51,036 bases of DNA from Pirellulaceae bacterium. GTDB taxonomy: Bacteria; Planctomycetota; Planctomycetia; Pirellulales; Pirellulaceae. The position numbers were made by a program, and so were the translations under genes. The stretch lies in assembly GCA_022448645.1 (NCBI GenBank), contig JAKVBZ010000033.1, positions 1-51,036 of the forward strand, written 5' to 3'. The notes below the pieces were generated by a model, which was not told the origin of the DNA, made no database searches, and worked only from the letters and a program-made list of their open reading frames with translations. The first letter of the stretch is position 1, and each line of letters starts with the position of its first letter. Positions 1-8,808 of the stretch are shown here, piece after piece.

Positions 1-521
1 GGGCGTGATTCTTGGTTGTGCAGATCATGGCAAATGTCTCCTGTTCGTTCCGGTGGTCGCCTAACCGGTCGGGATTCGATCAGGCGCCAACACGACGCCT
101 GGCGCGAACAATTCACGTAGCCGGACAAAGAACACGTAAATCGCTACCGGAACAGCACAAATCCTTCGAGTTGACAATTGACATTGCCTTCAACTTTTCC
201 GACACCTGCTGAAAGTCAGGCAGTTCAAGTGTTTGCCTGGTCCGGCCTACTAGTTCTCAATCAAGGCACACGAATTATATAGCGTAGCGCCGCCTATGGT
301 GAACCTTGCCTAACCTGTTTTTCGCTGAGATCTGAGAACTATTTAGAAAAATATTCGGCCACCTAGCACAAAAGAGGAAAAACTACATCCGGTGGCGGAA
401 AAAAAATCATTGCCGCGAAGGTGAAAATCACCTGAGATCCAAAACGCGAGCAGGAAGCCTTAGATACAGCCCAGCAGAAATCTCATTGCGATTTTGCCGG
501 GATGGTATCGCTATCAGCGGA
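1..521. other. Non-coding stretch downstream of infA
   Basis: I see no convincing gene here. Short open frames exist but lack a ribosome binding site or protein-like composition. A small perfect stem (AGGTGA, loop AAA, TCACCT) lies at 419-433 and a run of eight A at 399-406. Read on the minus strand this is a hairpin followed, about 12 bases later, by a T run. It could be a weak terminator for infA, but the spacing is unusual. Confidence 0.4.
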
Positions 522-743
522 CTAACGTTCGCGATAAGTAATTCGACCTTTGGTGAGGTCATACGGAGACAATTCCACTCGAACTCGATCACCCGGAACG
601 ATACGAATGAAGTGCTTGCGCATTTTGCCAGCAACATGAGCCATAACTTCCGGCCCGTCATCAAGCTGTACACGAAACCGCGTGTTCGCAAGCGCTTGCG
701 TCACCACGCCTTCCACTTCTAACGCTTCTTCTTTTTTCGTCAT
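522..743 (-). CDS. infA: Translation initiation factor IF-1
   Basis: This 73-residue protein is a single S1/OB-fold domain of the normal IF-1 length. IF-1 binds the A site of the 30S subunit and helps IF-2 and IF-3 select the initiator tRNA. The family core is visible as EVEGVV near residue 10, then [24 protein letters not shown] and [18 protein letters not shown] towards the end. A purine-rich GGGAG site lies about ten bases before the ATG. It follows glnD on the same strand after a 163-bp spacer, so it probably has its own promoter and is not part of the nitrogen operon. Identification is secure because the protein is short and strongly conserved throughout. Confidence 0.96.
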   Translation of the reverse strand: MTKKEEALEVEGVVTQALANTRFRVQLDDGPEVMAHVAGKMRKHFIRIVPGDRVRVELSPYDLTKGRITYRER

Positions 744-906
744 CTACGAAAGCTCCCGTTCAAATGACTCTCCCAATGTTCGATGTTTTGCTGGATTCAG
801 CGATTCTCCACCCCGGTTTTGCCAGTCCACCTCAGTGTACTATCTTATACTCTACCGGCGGCGCGTTCGTCCAGAGCATTTTCGTCATGCACACTGTTGC
901 TGGGTC

Positions 907-3564
907 TTAAGAATTGGCGTCATCGGACAACGCGTCAGACTCAATAGCGTCGAAGAGCCGTTCTTTGATGTGTAGAATGATGTTCTCGTCTTCTATTTTG
1001 TGACCGTTTTCGTCGGTCACGTAAAAGACATCGACAACTTGATCAGCAAACGTCCATATTCTCGCGGCAGCAACAGAAAGCCCAAGTTCGAAAAGAGTTC
1101 TCGTGACGGTATAGAGAAGTCCGCGCCGGTCGTGTGCAAACACATCGATGATGGAATGTTGCTCGGCGGTGCTGTTGTCGACACGAATTTGGGTGGGAGC
1201 GGCGATACGTTCTGCCATCACCACAGGTAATTCTGTTTCGTGTCCCCACGTTCGGCGAAAATGGGGAACCGAATCGGAACTGGACAAGGCCAAGACAAGA
1301 TGACGCCGTACATCGCGCAAGCGAGCCTGCGGTGGCTCGCCTTCAAATTCTGGATCATCCACATAAAACCTATCGAGCACCAATCCGTCTCCAAGCGTGT
1401 AGATGTCGGCTGCCAGAATCTGCAGACCAAAGCTGGTTAGTGCCCCGGTCAGCTTGTGAAAAATGCCGGGCGTAAGCTGGTCGTAGGCACCCACAGTGAA
1501 TTGCACAGCATTGCGTTCGGGCAAAAACCGCGCCCACGTATCCACCATATGCGGGGCAAGCTTTTCCAATCGATCCAATTCTTCCACAATCTGTTCATCC
1601 GGTGTCCACCTCAGATACGCATGTGGCAGTACGTCGATCTGACATTGATACCAGTTGAAAGCACCCTTCGACTCGCACTGACGACTCAGACTTTCTCGCT
1701 TTTCCTGAATCCACTTCTCCGTATCTCCCGTTGGAGCGTCTCCGGCAAGATGTTTCATCGTTCGCAAATAGAGCTCCGTCAACACATCAACTTTCCAGTC
1801 GTTCAAGGTCCCCGGACCGACAGCAGCCAAATCCGCACAGCTTAGAACGAATAGCATCTTTAACGTATCCGGAGTCCCCACTTCGTAGGCGAACTGCACA
1901 ACCATGGACTCGTCGCTCATATCACGACGGAACGCCAAGTGCGACATCGCTAGGTGACGGTGCACCAAATACACTAGTTTCTCTGACTCACGCTGACCCA
2001 ACTTCAACGACTCGGCAACTTTTTCTGCCAACCTTTTCCCAACTTCGGAGTGATCTTCGACATGCCCCTTCCCTAGGTCGTGCAACAAAAGTGCGAGGTG
2101 CAAAGTTCGCTTACGCTTGATGGAGCGGTATGCGTGACCCAACGGACCTTCGTCATGGATAAATTCTGTAGCACGTTCTACAGCACGAAAACTATGTTCA
2201 TCCACCGTGTATTTGTGATACTCATTGAATTGCAGAAGGCATCGGGCATGTCGCATCCCGGGGACAATCTTTTCCAGGACCCGCAGCTCGTGGAGATGTC
2301 GCAAGATGTCCGCCAAACGGGCCGGTTCAGCCATAATCGACAAGAATCGCGAAATAGTTTCGTCACTTAGTTCCACCTGGTCGACTTCTTGCATTCCCTC
2401 TCGAATGGTCGTCCATGTCTCCGCATCGATCCATTTGTCATACAAGTTAGCGAGGTCCATGAGACGAAGAACCTCCGACACGTTTCCCTTAAGCAATGAC
2501 TTGCCAGCCTTCGTAGCTCGAATGTGGTAGGGACCTACGCGTAGATGCTTTTCTACGGTATGGCTTAACAAAGGTGACGCCCATTGGACCAAACGTGACC
2601 GAGGTGCGCATCGCGCCACAAAATTAGAGACCACACTACGGACGTCACCTGTATGGCTAAAATAGTCGCGCATGAATTGCTCGACAGGAAGCATACCCCC
2701 TTCTCCTACGTACCCCATTTTCTCTGCAACTCTCAGCTGTTCACATTTATCCAACACATCGTAAGTGCGGCCGGCATGGAAGTGGAGTTCATTCCGAAGT
2801 TGCAACAAGAACTCATTCGCTCGTTTCAGCCGTCGGTGGTCATAGTGTGACAAGGCATCCACGTGTCGCAACTGATCGAGATCGGAAACACCATATCGAG
2901 TGAATCCAGCCCACCGCAGCAGATGAATCTCTCGTAATCCTCCGGGAGACCGTTTGAGGTTTGGTTCCAGCAAAAAAACCGTATCCCCATAATCCAAACG
3001 TTCCGTGCGGCGGGCATCTCGTACCCCTTGCACCAATCGGGATCGTCGACCTCGTAGGCTGGCAGCAAACCGAGCTTTGTATCGTTGATACAGTTCCGTA
3101 TTTCCCACCAGCAACCGCGATTCGATGAGAGAACTGAAGATCTTTGGATCCGAACGGCTATCGGAAACTGCCTGAGCTGGTGTTCGCGTACTGAACCCCA
3201 TGTCGAGCGTGAGATCTGACAAGTCGGTCAGCGTTCGTTCCGAGATCTTTTGCACTTCCTTGGCCACCGACGGCGCATGCAACAGCATAAGATCTACATC
3301 GGAGTGAGGTGCCGTATCACGGCGGCCGTAGCCACCGTGAGGCACCAGTGCGATTTGCCCGGAAAGCTTGCCCGTGGAATCAAGTTCCTCAACCGTGGCA
3401 GTAAACAGATCTATCAACACAGAATCGATTTCATCCGCCCAGTGCGCACACACCTGCACTGCGGGCACATTCTGAGCGTGCTGAATGCGCAACTGCCCAC
3501 GAGCAACTTCCAGGGCTTGCCTGGCAGACAACACGTGCGGTCTGACACGAATATTCGTGTCCAT
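907..3564 (-). CDS. glnD: [Protein-PII] uridylyltransferase / uridylyl-removing enzyme
   Basis: GlnD is the glutamine sensor that adds UMP to PII when nitrogen is scarce and removes it when glutamine is high. At 885 residues it has the full family length. The nucleotidyltransferase motif GGYGRRDTAPHSDVDL lies at about residues 77-92. An HD hydrolase domain follows (LLLHDLGKG near residue 490), and two ACT domains finish the protein (about 690-780 and 800-880), where glutamine is expected to bind. The gene starts 27 bp after glnB stops and its own SD is weak, so translational coupling to glnB is plausible. Together with amtB and glnB it forms a complete sensor, signal protein and transporter set on one strand. 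Confidence 0.96.
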   Translation of the reverse strand: MDTNIRVRPHVLSARQALEVARGQLRIQHAQNVPAVQVCAHWADEIDSVLIDLFTATVEELDSTGKLSGQIALVPHGGYGRRDTAPHSDVDLMLLHAPSVAKEVQKISERTLTDLSDLTLDMGFSTRTPAQAVSDSRSDPKIFSSLIESRLLVGNTELYQRYKARFAASLRGRRSRLVQGVRDARRTERLDYGDTVFLLEPNLKRSPGGLREIHLLRWAGFTRYGVSDLDQLRHVDALSHYDHRRLKRANEFLLQLRNELHFHAGRTYDVLDKCEQLRVAEKMGYVGEGGMLPVEQFMRDYFSHTGDVRSVVSNFVARCAPRSRLVQWASPLLSHTVEKHLRVGPYHIRATKAGKSLLKGNVSEVLRLMDLANLYDKWIDAETWTTIREGMQEVDQVELSDETISRFLSIMAEPARLADILRHLHELRVLEKIVPGMRHARCLLQFNEYHKYTVDEHSFRAVERATEFIHDEGPLGHAYRSIKRKRTLHLALLLHDLGKGHVEDHSEVGKRLAEKVAESLKLGQRESEKLVYLVHRHLAMSHLAFRRDMSDESMVVQFAYEVGTPDTLKMLFVLSCADLAAVGPGTLNDWKVDVLTELYLRTMKHLAGDAPTGDTEKWIQEKRESLSRQCESKGAFNWYQCQIDVLPHAYLRWTPDEQIVEELDRLEKLAPHMVDTWARFLPERNAVQFTVGAYDQLTPGIFHKLTGALTSFGLQILAADIYTLGDGLVLDRFYVDDPEFEGEPPQARLRDVRRHLVLALSSSDSVPHFRRTWGHETELPVVMAERIAAPTQIRVDNSTAEQHSIIDVFAHDRRGLLYTVTRTLFELGLSVAAARIWTFADQVVDVFYVTDENGHKIEDENIILHIKERLFDAIESDALSDDANS

Positions 3565-3591
3565 AAGTCAAGAGCCGACAACGCAAAGCGT

Positions 3592-3942
<351 letters not shown>

Positions 3943-4038
3943 CTAAACCAGGGGCATACAGCCCGACAGGGAATATACAAAGAATTTCAATGCATCAATC
4001 ATGGCTTCACATTGGCCTGTTTTTCACGCCAAACAATA

Positions 4039-5397
4039 CTAATTCCAAATATACCCCTCTTCACCATGTTGGGACAGATCGAGACCTCGCACTTCATCCT
4101 CTTGCAAAACACGAAGTCCCATCGTCACGTTGAGCACCATCAGAATGACAGTCGTTGCGATGAAGGCAAAGACCCAGGTAACGATGACGGCCACTATTTG
4201 ACCGATGAGCAAGGTCATGCCACCTTCGGCGTCATACCACAAACCATTAGCACCATCGGCATTGACTGCTGTCGTGGCAAAAACCCCTGTCAATAGGGCA
4301 CCTAGTGTTCCGCCAATTCCGTGAACGCCAAATACATCTAGCGAGTCGTCATAACCCAGCTTTTGCTTCAACGTGGTACAGGCAAAGTAGCAAATTGCCC
4401 CCGCAGCCACGCCCATCACAAGTGCTGGCATGGGCTGAACAAAACCGGATGCTGGTGTGATGCACACCAGACCAGCCACAGCACCAGACGCCGTACCAAG
4501 AATGCTCGGTTTGCGACGAATGCCCCATTCAATCATAGCCCAAGTCACGGCTCCCGCCGCAGCAGACAGATGAGTTACCACAAATGCGTTGGCGGACAGT
4601 GCATCCGAAGCAACAGCACGTCCAGCGTTGAAACCGAACCAGCCAACCCACAACATCGCAGCACCCATCGCAGTATAGGTCAGATTGTGCGGTCGCATGT
4701 CTTCCTGGCCAAAACCAAGTCGTTTGCCCAAAACCATAGCACAAACAAGCGCCGAGACACCTGAACTGATATGCACGACCGTACCTCCTGCAAAGTCCAG
4801 CGCGCCACCGGCCCATCCTGTATCGCCATAAGCCAGGATTCCACCATCCCATACCCAGTGACACAACGGGCAGAAAACAATCGTTCCCCACAGCACCGTG
4901 AATACGACCATCGTGCAAAACCGCATCCGTTCGGCAAAAGCACCGCAGATCAGAGCCGGAGTAATGATGAAGAACATTCCGTGAAAAATCATGAAGGTCA
5001 AAGTCGGAACGTCACCCGACATGGGGACGGTGTCCCCGTCCAACGTAACCCCCTTTAGGAACACATGTTCCAGGTTCCCAAACCACGCATCGGAACCACC
5101 GAATGCCAAAGAATATCCCCAAAGTGCCCAAACCACACTCATCAAACCCATCAAGAACACACATTGCATCATGACGCCAATGACATTCTTTCGACGAACC
5201 AAGCCGCTGGAAAACATGGCCAGTCCAGGAGCGGTCATAAACAAGACCAAGGCGGACGAGGTCATCATCCAAGCGTTATGCCCCGGATCAGTCTGATCAC
5301 CAGCATTTTCCTCAGCCAATAACGGACCCGCCATCAACAACACTAAGATCATCGGCAGTGCGCAGACTACCAGGGTGACAAAACGTCGCACACTCAT
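4039..5397 (-). CDS. amtB: Ammonium transporter AmtB
   Basis: A 452-residue ammonium channel with an N-terminal signal sequence (hydrophobic stretch ending near LLAEEN) and about eleven membrane helices. The two pore histidines are visible in GGTVVHISSGVSALV and FGVHGIGGTLGALLTGVFA. The cytoplasmic tail ends in GLDLSQHGEEGYIWN, close to the usual Amt end. The start is set at the ATG at 5397, since GGGAG stands a few bases upstream; the longer open frame begins in a stretch without family similarity. It is the first gene of the probable amtB-glnB-glnD operon. PII is expected to bind and close the pore in response to nitrogen status. Confidence 0.95.
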   Translation of the reverse strand: MSVRRFVTLVVCALPMILVLLMAGPLLAEENAGDQTDPGHNAWMMTSSALVLFMTAPGLAMFSSGLVRRKNVIGVMMQCVFLMGLMSVVWALWGYSLAFGGSDAWFGNLEHVFLKGVTLDGDTVPMSGDVPTLTFMIFHGMFFIITPALICGAFAERMRFCTMVVFTVLWGTIVFCPLCHWVWDGGILAYGDTGWAGGALDFAGGTVVHISSGVSALVCAMVLGKRLGFGQEDMRPHNLTYTAMGAAMLWVGWFGFNAGRAVASDALSANAFVVTHLSAAAGAVTWAMIEWGIRRKPSILGTASGAVAGLVCITPASGFVQPMPALVMGVAAGAICYFACTTLKQKLGYDDSLDVFGVHGIGGTLGALLTGVFATTAVNADGANGLWYDAEGGMTLLIGQIVAVIVTWVFAFIATTVILMVLNVTMGLRVLQEDEVRGLDLSQHGEEGYIWN

Positions 5398-5606
5398 AGT
5401 TTCTCCCTCGCAAGTAGAATTCCGCCAGGTCCACACACGCTCGCCGCCTATTAGGTTTCCTAAACCAATCGAGCCATGTGGTATGGTTGCATCACTTGCC
5501 GATTCAGAAAAGATCAATGTCGCCTGGAGCAATACGCCATGAATTCCAGCCAATTAACTAATCACGCCCCAACAGCCCATAAACCACCCTGCCAACACGG
5601 TTAGTT

Positions 5607-6386
5607 CTATTTGTCAAACTTTTGCCGAATGTCAGCAAACAAGTTGTCACAGTACCTCAGCAGGTACGTCACATCGCCACCGCATTGGACAAACTGGACC
5701 CCCAATTTAGCTACCTTCACCGCATAATCTGGGTTCGCATCCATCCCAATTCCCAGATATTTCCCCGCTGACTGGCACGATTTGGCAATCGTTGCGATCG
5801 CGTCCAACACCTGAGGATGCTCGAGCTCGCCTAACATTCCCAACGAACCAGAAAGATCGTTCGGCCCCACAATGATCGCATCGAGACCATCCATCTGAAC
5901 GATTTCATCGATCGCCTCCAGGGTTGCCACCGTCTCAATTTGAACCACAGTAAACAAATGCTGATTCGCATGCTGCACATATTCGGAACCGCCAAACCGA
6001 CCATACTGAGTCGGCCGTCGTGGCCCAAAGCCGCGGCAGCCCAATGGTGGGTATCGACAAGCTGACACAAAATCCTGAATCTCTTGAACTGTGTTGGCCC
6101 GAGGAAGGATGATCCCTTCGGCCCCCGAATCCAACGTCCTCTTGATCCAAGCCTCGTCGCCACTCGGAATTCGCACCAAAGCTGGAGCTCCACCTGCTCG
6201 GGCCGCAATTAACAACGATAACAACGGTCCAAAATCAATCGGGTTGTGCTCCAAATCAATCCAAAGAAAATCAGACGTCTGACAAAGAGCCTCCGTCACC
6301 GCCGGATCTGCGAGAGTCACTCCGGCACCTAGACAAAGATCACCCGCATCTAGCTTCTCGCGGAGCTTATGAATGTTAACGATCAT
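5607..6386 (-). CDS. HpcH/HpaI-family aldolase
   Basis: A class II pyruvate aldolase-like TIM barrel of 259 residues. Relatives cleave 4-hydroxy-2-oxo acids such as 2,4-dihydroxyhept-2-ene-dioate or 2-keto-3-deoxy sugar acids to pyruvate and an aldehyde. Visible family features are the LWIDLEHNPID strand near residue 45 (catalytic His), ALVRIPSGDEAWIKRTLDSGAEGIILPR (substrate Arg), the metal-binding VQIET and the later GPNDLSGSLG. A GGAAGA site precedes the ATG. The gene stands alone between amtB and a secreted protein, so context does not reveal the substrate. A role in sugar-acid breakdown fits a carbohydrate-degrading planctomycete, but the exact substrate cannot be read from the sequence. 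Confidence 0.88.
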   Translation of the reverse strand: MIVNIHKLREKLDAGDLCLGAGVTLADPAVTEALCQTSDFLWIDLEHNPIDFGPLLSLLIAARAGGAPALVRIPSGDEAWIKRTLDSGAEGIILPRANTVQEIQDFVSACRYPPLGCRGFGPRRPTQYGRFGGSEYVQHANQHLFTVVQIETVATLEAIDEIVQMDGLDAIIVGPNDLSGSLGMLGELEHPQVLDAIATIAKSCQSAGKYLGIGMDANPDYAVKVAKLGVQFVQCGGDVTYLLRYCDNLFADIRQKFDK

Positions 6387-6471
6387 ACTTCTTCCATATT
6401 GTTAGCAGAAAAGAGACTTACCAAACAACAACCGTATTTGCACAAGAATCTTATTGGGAATACTCGCAAAG

Positions 6472-6509
6472 AACAACCGGCGCAGACCCAAACAACCGGC
6501 GCAGACCAA
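6472..6509. repeat. Tandem 19-bp duplication
   Basis: The unit AACAACCGGCGCAGACCCA at 6472-6490 is followed directly by a second copy at 6491-6509 that differs only near the end. It lies in the spacer between the aldolase gene and the next secreted-protein gene. Confidence 0.85.
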
Positions 6510-6583
6510 CATCGTCAAGCAACAAAAGTCGCTGAGCACATCATAGAATGAGCCAGAAGCTACCGGCGACACGGAAACGGAAT

Positions 6584-7705
6584 CTATTCCCTGTAGCGCC
6601 CAGCCATGCACAAAAGCATTACAAAGATGCTCGATGCGAGAAACGTCGACGGCTCAGGAACAGTCGACGGCTCAGGAACAACAGTCGTGCCTCCATAACC
6701 CAATGGTGCGAAATTGACTGCCAGACGATTAAAGTCTTTGATGTCAACATCATCATCACCGTCGAAGTTGCCTTGATGCCAATAAGGACCGTTTGTCGCA
6801 TCGCCGTCTCCAATTGGGTCGAAATGGACGGCCAAACGGTTGAAGTCCACAATATCTATGCGACGCGATTCGGGAAACACACTGCCTAGCTGATCGGCGT
6901 CCCCAAGACGATAGGCGGTAGCATAGCCATTGAACGAAGCTGCTTGCTCTAACCAGACACTGATATCCTGGGTGTTTAAGACGTTGTCAACAACCAAGTC
7001 GAATTGTGCGTTGGACTCCGACGTTGCCACGCCAGTCGGTAAGTCTCCCTGATCATATAATAGATCCAAGTCATCAACGTCACAGAATGTGTCCGAGTTG
7101 AAATCGCAATCTATCCCAGCCAGGACCGTGAGGAAGTCTTCACCGTAAACAACGTCACTCATGGGAACCGCATTGTGCGGATCTGTAAAGATTTGAATGT
7201 CGGTGAAAGGAGGATTGTCAGCGACTCCACCAAACAAATGTAGCGGGCTGCCCGAGGTTGGTAGATCAGCTTGAAACGGGGCACGCAACAACAAAAACTC
7301 ATCAGCTCCCAGCGGCCCACTCAAACCCAGATTGGTGTCCGTATTCCCAATATTCTGAATCGTACCGGGAACAATCTGAATCACCGGATTAGGAATCAAG
7401 CGATAATGGTCACCAAAAGTGACCGTACCTAAAGGTGTTACCAAAGATCCATCGAAGTGCACATCAAGAAACGCACTGAAGACTCCTCGGTTCGATACAC
7501 TCGGCGGACGCACATCCTGTACATACACATCCAAGTTGAATTCGTCACCCACTTCCACCGTGTCAATCGAAGTGCCTGCCAAATCGGTAATATCGAAGCG
7601 CAAACCAACCATTTGGGCTTGGGCCAAGTCACCCAACGGCCACACCCCACCACTGAACAACCCAAAGATTGCCAGCACACAAGCTCGTCCCAAACACTCA
7701 ATCAT
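6584..7705 (-). CDS. Secreted PEP-CTERM protein with dockerin-like repeats
   Basis: The open frame extends further upstream, but the ATG at 7705 is preferred because it gives a proper signal peptide (MIECLGRACVLAIFGLFSG, cleavage around AQAQ). The resulting protein has about 373 residues. The first half is a beta-rich domain (FDITDLAGTSIDTVEVGDEFNLDVYV) of the kind seen in cohesin-like or PEP-CTERM exported proteins. The second half has two calcium-loop repeats, RIDIVDFNRLAVHF and DVDIKDFNRLAVNF, resembling dockerin type I. The tail contains VPEPSTVPEPST, a hydrophobic helix and a basic end, which is a sorting signal for an exosortase/archaeosortase-type system. The VPEPST motif has been duplicated by an 18-bp tandem repeat. 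Its function is unknown. Confidence 0.8.
   Translation of the reverse strand: MIECLGRACVLAIFGLFSGGVWPLGDLAQAQMVGLRFDITDLAGTSIDTVEVGDEFNLDVYVQDVRPPSVSNRGVFSAFLDVHFDGSLVTPLGTVTFGDHYRLIPNPVIQIVPGTIQNIGNTDTNLGLSGPLGADEFLLLRAPFQADLPTSGSPLHLFGGVADNPPFTDIQIFTDPHNAVPMSDVVYGEDFLTVLAGIDCDFNSDTFCDVDDLDLLYDQGDLPTGVATSESNAQFDLVVDNVLNTQDISVWLEQAASFNGYATAYRLGDADQLGSVFPESRRIDIVDFNRLAVHFDPIGDGDATNGPYWHQGNFDGDDDVDIKDFNRLAVNFAPLGYGGTTVVPEPSTVPEPSTFLASSIFVMLLCMAGRYRE
6645..6680. repeat. Tandem 18-bp duplication inside a PEP-CTERM signal
   Basis: Two exact head-to-tail copies of GTCGACGGCTCAGGAACA (6645-6662 and 6663-6680) lie within the coding region. On the minus strand they encode VPEPST twice, so the sorting motif is doubled without breaking the frame. 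Confidence 0.95.
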
Positions 7706-7933
7706 TGGACGCAATACACACCTCAACTCGAATTCCAACGCTGCCGGCTTTCCTGGCCAAGGCGCAGGAGGCCGCTTTGTCCCGTTCCGCAAGAAAAACC
7801 CCATACTTTCAGCATAAAGTAGATGAAAATTATTGCAACTTTTTTTCATTTCACCCGCAAAACCAGCTTAAAACACGACTGTGCCGCTTGCTCTGGACAA
7901 TTAGCATGCGTTCCTTATGAAATAGCCGCTGCG

Positions 7934-8760
7934 GCTCTACAATATGGCCTATCGCAGATAGATGCCAAATTGAACTGTGGAGCCAGTGGTGGCGCATTAC
8001 TTGACCTGCAGAACTGGTCGGTTTAACGGGTATCGTTGTCCGCCGCAGTGGCATACGAAACTGCGGCTGGTTACGCGATTCCAGTCGATCAAACGTTTCG
8101 AAGAGTAGTCGATGCTCTGCGAGACGGCAAAGAAGTCGAATACGGTTTTCTAGGGGTCTTCTCTGAAAATTCAACGGTCTCAGCTGACGCCCCAGATTCT
8201 CGCCCTGGAGTTCGTATTCGACAGGTCGTGCCGGGGACACCAGCTACCCTCGCCGGTCTGGTGCAAGGAGACATCATCACCCATATCGGGGACGCCTCGG
8301 TTGCCAACACAGACGAATTTATGTTATCTATCGGACGATGCCTTGTAGGTTCGGAAGTCCCATTACGGATCGTTCGCGACACGCTTGAACTCACGGTACA
8401 AGCCACACTCGCGAAGAAGCCGGTCGTGAGGTCACGAAGCTCCATTGTGTCAAAAGACGATCGTTGGTGGCGAGGCATGCGTTACGACCATGCCACCGCA
8501 TCGACATCCTTCGCCCGACTCGCTACTTCGACGATCTCCCAAGTTAACAAATGTGTCGCAGTGACCGATGTACACGACGGCACACCGGCTTGGCAACAAG
8601 GATTGCTTCGTGGAATGTTCATCAGCCATGTGCCGGAACAGAAGTTGGCACGCCTGATGCATTCCTGAAAGCAGTTCGCCAATAACGAGGACCTGTCGAA
8701 CTAAGATTTGTAATCAATCAAGAAGGTGAACCCTTGGTCCGCCTGATCCCTCCTGAATAA
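7934..8760 (+). pseudogene. Decayed HtrA-like serine protease with PDZ domain
   Basis: The serine loop survives as DAKLNCGASGGALLDL (about 7950-8010), matching the GNSGGPL region of S1C proteases. The typical continuation ELVGLTGIVV lies one frame off at 8011-8040, and the original frame then returns with AVAYETAAGYAIPVD. So there is a -1/+1 pair of frameshifts, which leaves a stop (TAA 8024-8026) in the main frame. A PDZ domain follows (RIRQVVPGTPATLAGLVQGDIITHIGD). Another -1 shift occurs near 8643, a second stop at 8683-8685, and the tail PVELRFVINQEGEPLVRLIPPE ends at 8760. The part with the catalytic His and Asp is missing; the DNA upstream holds another gene. It is a fairly recent pseudogene. 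A functional PDZ-only protein from the TTG at 8036 is unlikely. Confidence 0.85.
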
Positions 8761-8808
8761 GACGTAACAACAAGCTTTTGCCCAGACCTCATCCTTGACC
8801 GATCCACT

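Noticed and set aside
5398..5606. Sigma-54 promoter upstream of amtB
   Set aside because: No TGGCAC-N5-TTGC-like pair could be found on the minus strand; the AGCAATACGCCATG stretch matches only one half.
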